The notes: a model not told the origin generated them from the sequence alone. A DNA stretch of 50,250 nt from Methylotenera_A sp046594885 (GCA_046594885.1 JBKJRD010000080.1:1-50250); one strand, 5' to 3'; shown: positions 35,317 through 45,033, numbered from the stretch's first letter. Numbers and translations: made by a program.

Positions 35317-36603
35317 TTGTATATTTCCCAACAAATCGCTGCCATCGCAGTTTCCCAAGTATTATCTGGCCGCAACTTAACCCTAGCTTTGCCAGACGCA
35401 CTTAGTGCATACCCAAATGCAACGCCGCAACAACGTGGCGCGGCGGCAGATTTAAGTTATGGCACCTTACGTTTTTATGGCGAAGTGAACGCTTACTTAG
35501 TTAAGCTGCTCGAAAAACCCTTAAGCAACGAACATATTACTGCACTATTACTGGTCGCTATTTATCAGTTATTACATGACAAAGCGGACGATTTTACTGT
35601 GGTGAATCAGGCCGTTGAAGCCGCGAGTTATGCCAAGCTGCGCTGGGCAAAAGGTTTGGTCAACGGCGTGTTACGCAACTTTTTGCGGCAAAAAATAGTG
35701 TTAAGTAGCGCCATGAATACGAATGAAGTTGCGCTTTATTCTTATCCGCAATGGTGGATTAATAAACTTAAAAGTCAATATCCAGCAACTTGGCAAGCTA
35801 TTCTAACTATTGGCAATACACATCCGCCCATGACTTTGCGCGTGAATAGGCAAAAAACCAGCGCACAAGAATACGTTCAATTATTGGCGCGGCAGGATAT
35901 GCAAGCTGCTCAAGTGGGTGAATATGCGGTTATTTTGGCGCAACCAATTGCTGTTGAAAAAATCCCAGGTTTTGCCGACGGGGTGGTTTCTGTGCAAGAT
36001 TATGCTGCGCAACTGGCGGCCCATTTATTGGATGTAAAAGATGGTATGGCGGTGTTAGATGCTTGTTGCGCACCAGGCGGAAAAACTGGGCATATTTTAG
36101 AGTTAAGTCAGGTAAAATTAACTGGTTTAGATAACGATGCCAATCGCTTAAAGCGCGTAGAAAGCAATCTAAATCGATTGAATTTAAGCGCAGATTTACA
36201 AGTGGGTAGCGCGGCGCAATGGCAAGCAAATCAGCCATATGATCGTATTTTGGCTGATGTGCCATGCACCGCTTCTGGCATTGTGCGGCGGCATGTGGAT
36301 ATTAAATGGTTACGTCGAGAACGCGATCTTTCAACATTTACGCAACAACAAGCGCTAATTTTGGCTAATTTGTGGCAATTATTAGCAAAAGGCGGTAAAT
36401 TACTTTATGTCACTTGTTCGATTTTTAATGAAGAAAATCAGCAACAGATAGATGCTTTTTTACAAAATAACCGTGATGCGATACAGTTGCCTCTAAATTT
36501 GACGAATGAAACCCATCAACATATTCAATTTGAGCATGGCCAACTTATTCCCAATAGCCAACACGATGGTCTTTTTTACGCCCTGTTGCAAAAAACTCAA
36601 TAA
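35317..36603 (+). CDS. rsmB: 16S rRNA (cytosine-967-C5)-methyltransferase
   Basis: A 428-residue RNA methyltransferase. An N-terminal NusB-like domain spans about 1-145; the SAM-binding motif is DACCAPGGKTGHILEL, and the catalytic cysteines lie in DVPCTASGI and VTCSIFNEEN. It methylates C967 of 16S rRNA. The start is TTG at 35317, with AGGT upstream. It overlaps the following DUF4390 gene, pointing to coupling. Confidence 0.95.
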   Translation: MYISQQIAAIAVSQVLSGRNLTLALPDALSAYPNATPQQRGAAADLSYGTLRFYGEVNAYLVKLLEKPLSNEHITALLLVAIYQLLHDKADDFTVVNQAVEAASYAKLRWAKGLVNGVLRNFLRQKIVLSSAMNTNEVALYSYPQWWINKLKSQYPATWQAILTIGNTHPPMTLRVNRQKTSAQEYVQLLARQDMQAAQVGEYAVILAQPIAVEKIPGFADGVVSVQDYAAQLAAHLLDVKDGMAVLDACCAPGGKTGHILELSQVKLTGLDNDANRLKRVESNLNRLNLSADLQVGSAAQWQANQPYDRILADVPCTASGIVRRHVDIKWLRRERDLSTFTQQQALILANLWQLLAKGGKLLYVTCSIFNEENQQQIDAFLQNNRDAIQLPLNLTNETHQHIQFEHGQLIPNSQHDGLFYALLQKTQ

Positions 36604-37204
36604 TTGCCTACGCTTAAGCGTAATGTTTTCTTTATTGTGTGTGTTTTCGCTAGCGTTTGCTGCCGAAAGCGCAATCAATATTACCCACGCTGAATTGCAG
36701 CCATCAGACGATTCATATGTGTTAGTCACTGAGATGGATGTGAGCTTTGACGATGCCATTGAAGCCGCGGTGAATAAAGGTGTGTTATTACATTTTTTAA
36801 TTGAATTTCAAATCGTTAAGCCAATCAAATATTGGTTCGATGATGAGATTGTGACCACCACACGTAGCGTGACTTTAAGTTATCACGCCTTAAGTCGGCA
36901 ATATTTGGTCACGCGTGGCTTACATCAAAAATCATTTGAGACATTGGTAGAAGCCGCTCAAGCATTGGTTGAAACCGATGATTGGACTGTGTTAGATAAA
37001 TCGCTCATCGATAAAAACGAAACCTACAAAGCCGCTTTGTTAGTGCGCTTGGATCAGTCAAAATTACCTAAAGCCATTCAGGTCGATGCTATTAGTTCAG
37101 AAACTTGGAATCTTAGCTCGCAAAAATATGAGTGGCTGCTTAAAGAACTGAATCCCAAAGAATCTGGCCTTAAAGAGTCGGGCAATAAAGCACTTAATAA
37201 GTAG
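36566..37204 (+). CDS. DUF4390 domain-containing exported protein
   Basis: About 212 residues. After a hydrophobic segment FSLLCVFSLAFA and a likely cleavage before AESAIN comes a beta-rich DUF4390 domain (ITHAELQPSDDSYVLVTEMD, IEFQIVKPIKYWFDDEIV, SLSYHALSRQYLV-like). The start is uncertain: 36566 gives a signal peptide with basic residues but overlaps rsmB; an ATG at 36623 gives only a short hydrophobic leader. The gene stands just before ntrY in many betaproteobacteria. Function unknown. Tail is Lys and Glu rich (KELNPKESGLKESGNK). Confidence 0.82.
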   Translation: MVFFTPCCKKLNNCLRLSVMFSLLCVFSLAFAAESAINITHAELQPSDDSYVLVTEMDVSFDDAIEAAVNKGVLLHFLIEFQIVKPIKYWFDDEIVTTTRSVTLSYHALSRQYLVTRGLHQKSFETLVEAAQALVETDDWTVLDKSLIDKNETYKAALLVRLDQSKLPKAIQVDAISSETWNLSSQKYEWLLKELNPKESGLKESGNKALNK

Positions 37205-37221
37205 CATTTGCCCTATAACCG

Positions 37222-39462
37222 ATGAGATATATTGTATTTGCAAGCGTAGCGTTAGGGTTGGTACTGCTATATTTGCTTTCACTAGCCAGCGCCAACACCG
37301 CCACTGCAAGCGACTATTATAAAATTCTACTCTATCTCAACATCGCATTAGCCGCTGTGTTGGTGATACTCATTGTTATTCAACTGTGGCATTTGTACAA
37401 AAAAATTAAAAGTGGCGTGGTAGGTAGCCGCTTAACATTGCGATTGCTGGGTACATTTGCCTTGATGGCGATTATTCCAGGCTTAATTGTGTATTTAGTC
37501 AGCGTCAATTTTTTAACCCGCTCCATCGAATCGTGGTTTAACGTTAAGGTTGAATCTGCTCTAGACGGTGGTTTGAGTTTGGGTCAGCGCGCACTCGATA
37601 TTATGCTCAAGGATGTTGAAGAAAAAGCCGAAAATATGGCGATTAGCCTGGCTTTTTTGCCTTCGCGCAGTCATTTTAGCTTGCTAAACGATTTACGTGA
37701 AAAATCTGGCATACAAGATGCAGCCTTGCTAACACCACAAGGCCGTATTATTTCGGTTTCTAGCAGTGATGCTAATAGTTTTTTACCAGAATTACCCAGT
37801 ATTCCGCAACTGCGCCAAGCGCAAAGTCGTGTTTACGGCAAAATTGAACCTATTCCAGGCAAAGGGCTTTATTTACGCGTTTTAGCGCCAGTTAATACGC
37901 AAGAATTAGCAGGCGAGATTCGCATTCTGCAATTGCTGCAACCAGTTCCCAAATCGCTATCGAATACCGCTGAAGCGGTGCAAGATGTTTACCGTGATTA
38001 TCAAGAACTATCGTATAGCCGCAATGCATTAAAAGATGTTTTTGCACTCACGCTGACCTTGGTATTAATGTTGGCCATGTTATCGGCATTAGCCATTGCC
38101 TTTGTACTAAGCCGACGCATCACGCAGCCATTAACCGTATTGGCTGAAGGCACGCGCGCCATTGCCAGCGGCGATTACAGCACCATGCTGCCCGAGCACG
38201 GTAAAGATGAATTAGGCATCTTGGTTAAATCATTTAATAGTATGACGCGTCAATTAGATGATGCCACTAAAGCCACTGAAAGAAGCCGCGCCAGAGTAGA
38301 AGCCGCGCGTAGTTACCTAGAAACTATTCTTGCGCATTTATCTTCTGGTGTATTGGCTATCAATGAAAAAGGTGAGTTGCGCACTTATAATTTAACCGCC
38401 AGCACTATTTTGGGCTTAAGTCTCGCGCCATTTGAGAACCAACAATTTACGCAAATAAGCCAAGCGCAAGATTTTTTAAGCGAATTTATTAGCCTTGTAA
38501 AAACGCATTTTGAACTGACCAAAACAAAAGAATTAGCCAAAACAGAACTATTGCGCCAAATTGAGATTGTGAAGCCGCAAGGCAAGCAACTGTTGCTGGT
38601 GCGCGCAACGCGCCTGCCAAGTAATGCGGAATCTGGCAGTGGTGATAACGGCTTTGTAGTGGTGTTTGATGATGTCACCACCATGGTACAGGCGCAGCGT
38701 GATGCCGCCTGGGGTGAAGTAGCGCGCAGGCTGGCGCATGAAATTAAAAATCCACTCACGCCAATCCAGCTTTCGGCTGAACGATTGCAGCATAAACTCA
38801 GCGCTAAATTAGATAGCAATGACGCTAAAATGCTGCAACGTGCCACCGATACGATTGTTAATCAAGTGAGCGCAATGAAAACCATGGTGAACGAATTTAG
38901 CGAATACGCACGCGCGCCTTCTGCTAACCTCACGCGCCTAAATATCAATCAATTGATTCACGACGTATCAGCGCTGTATGAAAATACGCGCGATGAAAAT
39001 CATGACGATGAAAGCAAACACAGCGCTAACGCTCACAATAGCATGCTGATTCATTACGACTTAACACCAAAAATACCCGATATTTTAGGCGATGCAACCA
39101 TGTTACGTCAGGTATTGCATAATTTAATGCAAAACGCACAAGATGCGCTAACCCCGGTGGATGGCGCCGCAATCAATGCCAAACCAGAAATTATCGTACA
39201 CACCAGTTTCGATGCAGCCTACATCAAATTAATGGTTAAAGATAACGGCCAAGGCTTTCCGAGTCATATCATTTCGCATGCGTATGAGCCTTATGTATCA
39301 ACCAAAGCGCACGGTACAGGCTTGGGTTTAGCCATTGTGAAAAAGATGGTGGATGAACATTTGGGTCAAATTAAAATTGAAAATAATCTTACTGGTGGTG
39401 CTTGCGTCACCATTTTGTTGCCAATTAATGCACCGCATTCTAAATCGCAACTTGCATCTTAA
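37222..39462 (+). CDS. ntrY: NtrY-type membrane sensor histidine kinase
   Basis: A 746-residue sensor kinase. Hydrophobic segments lie at about 4-22, 36-55 and 76-96, with a fourth at about 273-297 after a periplasmic region. A HAMP domain (about 298-350), a PAS domain (about 365-485), the phosphoacceptor H506 in RRLAHEIKNPLTPIQLS, N638, DNGQGF (about 674-679) and GTGLGLAIV (about 698-706) follow. NtrY senses nitrogen or redox signals in other bacteria. It is paired with ntrX 94 bases downstream. Confidence 0.94.
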   Translation: MRYIVFASVALGLVLLYLLSLASANTATASDYYKILLYLNIALAAVLVILIVIQLWHLYKKIKSGVVGSRLTLRLLGTFALMAIIPGLIVYLVSVNFLTRSIESWFNVKVESALDGGLSLGQRALDIMLKDVEEKAENMAISLAFLPSRSHFSLLNDLREKSGIQDAALLTPQGRIISVSSSDANSFLPELPSIPQLRQAQSRVYGKIEPIPGKGLYLRVLAPVNTQELAGEIRILQLLQPVPKSLSNTAEAVQDVYRDYQELSYSRNALKDVFALTLTLVLMLAMLSALAIAFVLSRRITQPLTVLAEGTRAIASGDYSTMLPEHGKDELGILVKSFNSMTRQLDDATKATERSRARVEAARSYLETILAHLSSGVLAINEKGELRTYNLTASTILGLSLAPFENQQFTQISQAQDFLSEFISLVKTHFELTKTKELAKTELLRQIEIVKPQGKQLLLVRATRLPSNAESGSGDNGFVVVFDDVTTMVQAQRDAAWGEVARRLAHEIKNPLTPIQLSAERLQHKLSAKLDSNDAKMLQRATDTIVNQVSAMKTMVNEFSEYARAPSANLTRLNINQLIHDVSALYENTRDENHDDESKHSANAHNSMLIHYDLTPKIPDILGDATMLRQVLHNLMQNAQDALTPVDGAAINAKPEIIVHTSFDAAYIKLMVKDNGQGFPSHIISHAYEPYVSTKAHGTGLGLAIVKKMVDEHLGQIKIENNLTGGACVTILLPINAPHSKSQLAS

Positions 39463-39556
39463 AAATTGCAGTAAAAAATAGGTTAACTATTGAGCAAAAT
39501 TTGTATTACAGTCATTATACGAAACACGCAACAAAACACGTAAGGAAAACTTAAGC

Positions 39557-40825
39557 ATGGCATCACGGCATATTTTAGTGGTGGATGACGAAATAGGCAT
39601 TCGCGAATTATTAAGAGATATTTTAGAAGATGAAGGTCACCACGTCAGCCTTGCAGAAAACGCGCAAGCCGCCAGAGATGCTCGCTTAAAACAACGTCCA
39701 GATTTAGTTTTACTCGATATTTGGATGCCCGACTGTGATGGCATCAGTCTGCTAAAAGAATGGGGAAACGCAGGCATGCTGACGATGCCAGTGGTGATGA
39801 TGTCTGGGCACGGTACAATTGATACTGCCGTAGAAGCCACCCGCATTGGCGCATTTGATTTTTTAGAAAAACCCATTGCACTGCAAAAACTGCTTAAAAC
39901 AGTAACCGCCGCCCTAAAACATGCAGAGAACTTGCCCAAGACTGAAATGAATTTAGCCAGCTTTGGTAAAAGCCTGGTGATTAATGAATTAAAACAACGC
40001 TTAGAACAACTATCTCGCACCAAAAACGCCTTATTACTGATTGGCAAAAAAGGCGGCAGTGTAGAAATTTGTGCGCGGTTTTTACATACAACCGGCACAC
40101 CGTGGCTGGGTTTAACTGAATACGAAAAACTAGCCAGCGCGCCATTAGAAATACTAGAATTTGCGCGTGACGGCGTGATTTTTATTGAAGAAATAGCCAC
40201 CTTGCAAAAAACCGAGCAAAAAGGCTTGCAATTATTATTGGCCAAAGCAGAGAAATATCAAGTGCGCGTGGTCTGTGCCAGCACATTCAGCTTACCGCAA
40301 TTAGCCGATAATGCCCAATTCGATTACAACCTATTGCAAAGCTTATCGCAAAGTACGCTCAAAGTGCCCGCACTGAACGACCACAAAGAAGATATTCCCG
40401 ATTTAGCCACTGCGATGGCAAGCTTACTGGTGGAAACCTCTGGCGCTGATTACAAAAGCTTTGATATCGCCGCGCTCAATGCGTTAAGAAACGCAGATTG
40501 GCCAGGCGATTTAGCTGAGCTTGAAGCGGTGGTACAAAACGCCATGCTCAGCAGCTTAACCGACAAAATTACGCTTAATGACGTGATGCGTGTGCTAGAG
40601 CAGTTTACCGCCAGCGAAATTCATGCGGCCCCTGCCGCACCAGCAATGTCTGTAGAATTGGTGCAGCCTTTGCGTGAAGCGCGCGACGATTTTGAGCGTT
40701 TTTACTTTCAACATCACATGAAATTAATCAATAATAATATGAGCAAATTAGCCGAAATATCTGGCTTAGAGCGCACCCATCTGTATCGAAAACTCAAGCA
40801 ATTAGGCATTAAAATTAAAGGTTAA
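39557..40825 (+). CDS. ntrX: NtrX-like response regulator with a degenerate AAA+ domain
   Basis: A 422-residue regulator: receiver domain about 1-120 with phosphoacceptor D54 (LLDIWMPD) and K105 (DFLEKP), a central sigma-54-activator-like domain about 135-350, and a Fis-type helix-turn-helix at about 375-422. The central domain is damaged: the Walker A equivalent reads GKKGGSVE (163-170) rather than GESGTGKE, Walker B is IFIEE, and no GAFTGA loop exists between them. So it is unlikely to hydrolyse ATP or open sigma-54 promoters, and probably works as an ordinary DNA-binding regulator. It is partner to ntrY; no frameshift is needed to explain the sequence. Confidence 0.93.
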   Translation: MASRHILVVDDEIGIRELLRDILEDEGHHVSLAENAQAARDARLKQRPDLVLLDIWMPDCDGISLLKEWGNAGMLTMPVVMMSGHGTIDTAVEATRIGAFDFLEKPIALQKLLKTVTAALKHAENLPKTEMNLASFGKSLVINELKQRLEQLSRTKNALLLIGKKGGSVEICARFLHTTGTPWLGLTEYEKLASAPLEILEFARDGVIFIEEIATLQKTEQKGLQLLLAKAEKYQVRVVCASTFSLPQLADNAQFDYNLLQSLSQSTLKVPALNDHKEDIPDLATAMASLLVETSGADYKSFDIAALNALRNADWPGDLAELEAVVQNAMLSSLTDKITLNDVMRVLEQFTASEIHAAPAAPAMSVELVQPLREARDDFERFYFQHHMKLINNNMSKLAEISGLERTHLYRKLKQLGIKIKG

Positions 40826-40853
40826 TAACGATAAAAACCAGTAAACTTAACAC

Positions 40854-41618
40854 TCAAATAAGGGTTAAAATCACTGGTGTATGGTCAGATGGCCGTTCTA
40901 ATTTGCGTGGTGCTTTGTCTATCACACAGCTTTCACAGCTTGCCTTTAGCACATCGCTCACCAAAATATGGTCAATGCGCATGCCAAAATTGCGCCTAAA
41001 ACCCATCATGCGGTAATCCCACCAAGTAAAGCTTTTGTCGGCTTGCTCAAACAATCTAAAGCTATCGTGTAGCCCTAAATTAGTTAATCGCTGAAAAGCT
41101 TCACGCTCTTTAGGCGACACCAAAATTTGCCCCACCCAAGCGGCTGGGTCGTGGCAATCGCGATCTTCTGGCGCAATATTGTAATCGCCGAGCAAAACCA
41201 AATGAGGATATTTCTTCAACTCTTGTGCGAGCCAAAGTGTTAACGCATCCAACCAGCGCATTTTGTATAAATACTTTTCAGAATCAACCGCTTGCCCGTT
41301 CACAATATACACACAAACTACTCTGATATTGTTGATGGTCGCGCTAATGACGCGTTGTTGTGCATCTTCAAATTCAACAATACCGCGTTCAACATTAGTC
41401 ATTTCATGACGACTTAAAATCGCCACACCATTATAGGTTTTTTGCCCTGCATGAACCGATTTATAGCCCGCGGCAGCTAACTCAGCATAGGGGAATTTAC
41501 TATCTTCTTGCTTAGTTTCTTGAATGCACAACACATCAACAGGATTTTCACGCAACCAATCCAACACATGCGGCAAACGCACATTTAAAGAATTCACGTT
41601 CCACGTCGCTAGTTTCAT
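40854..41618 (-). CDS. xth: Exodeoxyribonuclease III
   Basis: A 254-residue AP endonuclease and 3'-exonuclease of base-excision repair. It has LATWNVNSLNVRLPHVLDWL, IQETK (metal-binding Glu), LLGDYNIAPEDRDC and the C-terminal DHTPVILTL (catalytic Asp/His). The length fits (about 255-268). It is convergent with ntrX, 28 bases apart. No operon partner. Confidence 0.96.
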   Translation of the reverse strand: MKLATWNVNSLNVRLPHVLDWLRENPVDVLCIQETKQEDSKFPYAELAAAGYKSVHAGQKTYNGVAILSRHEMTNVERGIVEFEDAQQRVISATINNIRVVCVYIVNGQAVDSEKYLYKMRWLDALTLWLAQELKKYPHLVLLGDYNIAPEDRDCHDPAAWVGQILVSPKEREAFQRLTNLGLHDSFRLFEQADKSFTWWDYRMMGFRRNFGMRIDHILVSDVLKASCESCVIDKAPRKLERPSDHTPVILTLI

Positions 41619-41752
41619 CAGTTAACTCTAATTTAATAACAACTTTTATTTTAGCATGCGTTAAAAGTTGGCCGTATTTTAGTGTTAAGTATTTAAAATC
41701 AAGCTAGCGCTGGATATAAGTCTTGTTGTAAACAGCTTAGTCGGTATATAAC

Positions 41753-41804
41753 AAACTTAACACCATTTATGATGCATTTTTGAGTTAAAAATGGTGTCAA
41801 GTTT
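41753..41804. terminator. Inverted repeat in the gap downstream of the small-gene cluster
   Basis: Arms at 41753-41768 and 41789-41804 match over 16 bases with one mismatch around a 20-base loop. The left arm contains ACTTAAC, and the right arm carries its mutated partner. The gap 41619-41893 holds this dyad and another GTTAAGT (41684-41690), and nothing else I recognise. Confidence 0.5.
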
Positions 41805-41893
41805 AAATGAGAAAATTTAATGCGCTGTTATTTTTGATGTGCGAAACGTTTGACACAAGGTGTACACTTTACCCGTCTGGCTAAATGGATGGG

Positions 41894-42121
41894 TTAGGCA
41901 TGTGCGTGATAAACACGCTCAATCACACTTTCAGGCAGTGAAACATGATCAAAAAATGTAGCTGAGTAGAGGTAGTCTTCGCCTGATTCATCAATCACTC
42001 GCAATTGACCATGTTTATCAGCGTCGACATCCTCAATAATTTCATAAAGTTTACGCATTTCTAATGAGGCTTCGTACCCGTGATTATCTATACATATAAC
42101 AAACTGGTGTTTTTTCATCAT
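41894..42121 (-). CDS. Conserved hypothetical 75-residue protein
   Basis: A small, acidic, soluble protein: HQFVICIDNHGYEASLEMRK, then a helix and QLRVIDESGEDYLYSATFFD and a SLPESVIERVY tail. The pattern of a short beta-rich protein with RVIDESGEDYLY is one I associate with small conserved proteins lacking a named domain. It starts nine bases after the end of a frameshifted small gene (42131-42368), so the two were one transcription unit. A toxin-antitoxin-like pair is possible but there is no direct evidence. Confidence 0.7.
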   Translation of the reverse strand: MMKKHQFVICIDNHGYEASLEMRKLYEIIEDVDADKHGQLRVIDESGEDYLYSATFFDHVSLPESVIERVYHAHA

Positions 42122-42130
42122 TGATGTGTC

Positions 42131-42368
42131 CTATAAATCTAAGTAACGCTTAATTTTAAATTCAAACTTGCCAATACCAGTAGCTTCATACCAATGAATC
42201 TCAGCTTCTCTGAGCAATCCGTTAGTTAGAACGAATGGATGCTACGCCTTTTCGCTTACGCCAATTGCCAATACCATAAATTTTACGAAGCCTTGGTAAC
42301 TCTCTTATGCCAGAGCCTCGAGCAAAAGTTTCCGTCTGTTTAATGCTGCCAATAATTTCAAAATCCAT
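42131..42368 (-). pseudogene. Small gene broken by a one-base insertion
   Basis: The minus strand begins MDFEIIGSIKQTETFARGSG and continues IRELPRLRKIYGIGNWRKRK then GVASIR, where the frame stops two codons later. In the next frame it continues LTNGLLREAEIHWYEATGIG then KFEFKIKRYLDL and TAG at 42131-42133. Removing one of the two A bases at 42230-42231 (plus strand) restores one reading frame of about 78 residues with no other damage. The content resembles small conserved proteins ending in an EIHWYEA..GIG..EFKIKRYL motif. It precedes the 75-residue gene by nine bases. It may be a recent decay or a sequencing error. Confidence 0.8.
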
Positions 42369-42440
42369 AAACAAATAGTAGCGTAACTTGATTTTAGTAC
42401 CTAACATTTGTCATAGAGGGCGAGCTTTAGCGCGTCAAGT

Positions 42441-42884
42441 TTAATTGATTGGTAAGGTGCCCTGATAAATACCTACAGTACAATTTGTTGGTCTTGTTGA
42501 ATTCCATATTTCAATTAACAGAGGTTTCGCATGTATGTACCAATACTCTATCTTTTTCTTATCTCTGGTTTCAATTTTACCTTTTAATAAATTGCAATTT
42601 TCTATATTAAAACTGGCATCAATTTTTGGCGACTTTACATGAAAATGCGGCGGTGGATGTTCATCTGGGTAAATTTCTATTTTAAGTCCATTTATTTTGG
42701 CGACTAGCTGCTTGATTTCAACAAGAAACATCTCCCCATTTTCTTCCCAAACGTTGCATGGGTTATGAAGAATTGCCTCCAACCAAGCAACAAAATCATC
42801 AAGTGATTTTAATTTTTCAGGTTCTACTCTATGAAACCAAGGCGTCTTTTTTAGTTCTTCTACGGACATATCAGAGAGCTTCAT
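42441..42884 (-). CDS. DUF4160 domain-containing protein
   Basis: About 147 residues. The N-terminal half (MKLSDMSVEELKKTPWFHRV and what follows to about 70) is helical; the C-terminal half is a DUF4160 domain with IYPDEHPPPHFHVKSPKI, a beta-hairpin, and a terminal PLLIEIWN. DUF4160 genes are often found beside DUF2442 genes in small toxin-antitoxin-like loci; no DUF2442 gene follows here. The start at 42884 has AAGGTG upstream; an upstream ATG would add ten residues. The gene stands ahead of a broken gene and a 75-residue gene on the same strand. Confidence 0.8.
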   Translation of the reverse strand: MKLSDMSVEELKKTPWFHRVEPEKLKSLDDFVAWLEAILHNPCNVWEENGEMFLVEIKQLVAKINGLKIEIYPDEHPPPHFHVKSPKIDASFNIENCNLLKGKIETRDKKKIEYWYIHAKPLLIEIWNSTRPTNCTVGIYQGTLPIN

Positions 42885-42971
42885 AAATAACACCTTACGT
42901 AAAATAGGCAACAAATCCTCAACTAAAATTTTGCAGGGCTGGTATCAAACCAATTTAAATCCTAAATAAAA

Positions 42972-45014
42972 TTATGCAGACATACCATTATGTCGCAACA
43001 GCGCATCCAAATTCGGCTCTCTGCCTCTAAACGCTACAAACGATTCCATGGCTGGACGACTACCGCCTTTTGCTAACACTTCATCTTTGAAACGGTTACC
43101 TGCCTCTGGCGATAGTGTACCCATTTCTTCAAACAAGCTGTAAGCGTCAGCTGATAGCACTTCTGCCCATTTATAGCTGTAATAACCCGCCGCGTAGCCG
43201 CCAGCAAAAATATGGCTAAAGCTGTTGGGAAAGCGGTTCCATTTTGGTGGCCTTACCACTGCTACTTCATCACGCACTTGCTCAATTAAATCCAAAGCAG
43301 TCTGTTTCCCATTCGGGTCGAACTCGCCATGCAAGCGCATATCAAACAGTGAAAATTCGATTTGGCGCACGGTTTGCATGCCTGCTTGAAAGTTTTTGGC
43401 GGCAACCATTTTATCGAATAACTCACGCGGTAACTGCGCCCCTGTTTCTACATGCGCGGTCATATGGCGCAGCACTTCCCATTCCCAGCAGAAGTTCTCC
43501 ATAAACTGGCTGGGTAATTCCACCGCATCCCATTCCACGCCTTTAATGCCAGAAACGCTGTAATCATCCACTTGGGTTAACATATGATGTAAGCCATGGC
43601 CGAATTCGTGGAACATGGTGATGACTTCATCGTGGGTAAATAAGGCTGGCTTACCGCCTACGGGCGCTGAGAAATTGCAGGTTAAATACGCCACGGGCAA
43701 TTCAATTATTGATTCATTTTGAGGGTTAACTTTTTTACGGCGCGTGATGCATTCGTCCATCCAAGCGCCACCGCGTTTGTTGTTGCGCGCGTATAAATCT
43801 AAATAAAAATAGGCGATTGGTTTATTTTGGTTGTCTGAAATGGCATAAAACGCGGCATCGGCATGCCAAAGTGGTGCCTCGGCTTTGCGCACTTGCACGC
43901 CAAATATGGTTTCGACCACTTTAAATAAACCAGCCAATACTTTGCTTTCAGGAAAATATTGTTTCACTTCAAGGTCAGAAAACGCATATTTCTCTTCACG
44001 CAATTTTTCACTCACATAGGCCACATCCCACGCTTGCATATCGTTAATACCTAATTTTTTAGCACAAGCGACCAATTCTTGCATATCTTTTTCTGCATAC
44101 GGTTTAGCGCGTTTAGCCAATGTGTCTAAAAAGTCAGTCACTTGTTTTGGCGTATCGGCCATTTTGGTGGCTAATGAAAGCTCGGCAAAGTTTTTAAAGC
44201 CCAACATGCGCGCTTCTTCTTGTTTCAGTTTCAAAATATCGCTAATCAATTGCGTATTATCCCATTCAGGCTTGCTTAACTCTGAAGCGCGCGTGGCATA
44301 AGCGCGATATAGCGTTTCGCGCAAAGCGCGGTTGTCAGCGTATTGCAAAACTGGCAGATAGGATGGAAAGTGCAGGCTAAATTGATAACCTTGTTTGGCA
44401 TCAGATTTAGCTGCATCCGCCGCCGCTTCAATCGCATCTGCTGGCAAGCCAGCTAAATCAGCCACGTTTTCAACGATATATTTAAAATCGTTGGTGTTAT
44501 CCATAATGTTTTCTTCAAACTTGCTGCCTAGTTTTGATAATTCTTCGCTCACCGTTTTAAAACGGGCTTTTTGCGCTGCAGGTAATTCGGCACCGCCTAA
44601 TTTAAAATCTCGTACTTCGTGGTTAATAATCGTTTGTTGTGTGGGCGTTAATTTGGCAAAATCTGTGCTAGCTTGAATGGCTTTAAATTTGGCGTATAAA
44701 CGCTCATCTTGCGAAATATCGCTGCCATAATCGGTTAACTTCGCTAAATTATCATTATAAGCTTCACGCAATTCTGGGCTGTTCACCACGGCGTTCATAT
44801 GCCCAACTTGGCTCCAAGCACGGGCTAATTTTTCGCTATGATCTTCTAACATTAATGCAAAATTTTGCCAGGTCGGTATTTCGCTAGAAGTCGCCAGCTG
44901 CTCGACTAAGGCGCGACCTTGTGCAATGAGACTATCGATTGCAGGGCTGATATGCGCTGGTTTAATTTCATCAAATTTAGGTAAGCCGACAAAATGCAAT
45001 AATGGGTTAGACAC
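42972..45014 (-). CDS. prlC: M3-family oligopeptidase (oligopeptidase A)
   Basis: A 680-residue cytosolic zinc peptidase degrading short peptides, including cleaved signal peptides. The zinc motif is FHEFGHGLHH in ITMFHEFGHGLHHML, with the third ligand Glu in GIKGVEWDAVELPSQF. The long N-terminal helical half is typical. Length equals E. coli PrlC (680). It is followed on the same strand upstream by DUF4870, with 19 bases between them. Confidence 0.95.
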   Translation of the reverse strand: MSNPLLHFVGLPKFDEIKPAHISPAIDSLIAQGRALVEQLATSSEIPTWQNFALMLEDHSEKLARAWSQVGHMNAVVNSPELREAYNDNLAKLTDYGSDISQDERLYAKFKAIQASTDFAKLTPTQQTIINHEVRDFKLGGAELPAAQKARFKTVSEELSKLGSKFEENIMDNTNDFKYIVENVADLAGLPADAIEAAADAAKSDAKQGYQFSLHFPSYLPVLQYADNRALRETLYRAYATRASELSKPEWDNTQLISDILKLKQEEARMLGFKNFAELSLATKMADTPKQVTDFLDTLAKRAKPYAEKDMQELVACAKKLGINDMQAWDVAYVSEKLREEKYAFSDLEVKQYFPESKVLAGLFKVVETIFGVQVRKAEAPLWHADAAFYAISDNQNKPIAYFYLDLYARNNKRGGAWMDECITRRKKVNPQNESIIELPVAYLTCNFSAPVGGKPALFTHDEVITMFHEFGHGLHHMLTQVDDYSVSGIKGVEWDAVELPSQFMENFCWEWEVLRHMTAHVETGAQLPRELFDKMVAAKNFQAGMQTVRQIEFSLFDMRLHGEFDPNGKQTALDLIEQVRDEVAVVRPPKWNRFPNSFSHIFAGGYAAGYYSYKWAEVLSADAYSLFEEMGTLSPEAGNRFKDEVLAKGGSRPAMESFVAFRGREPNLDALLRHNGMSA

Positions 45015-45033
45015 AAAACTTCCTTTAAAAAAC

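Noticed and set aside
39557..40825. NtrX central domain damaged by a frameshift
   Set aside because: The frame is open throughout and both flanking domains are in the same frame, so the degeneration is evolutionary.
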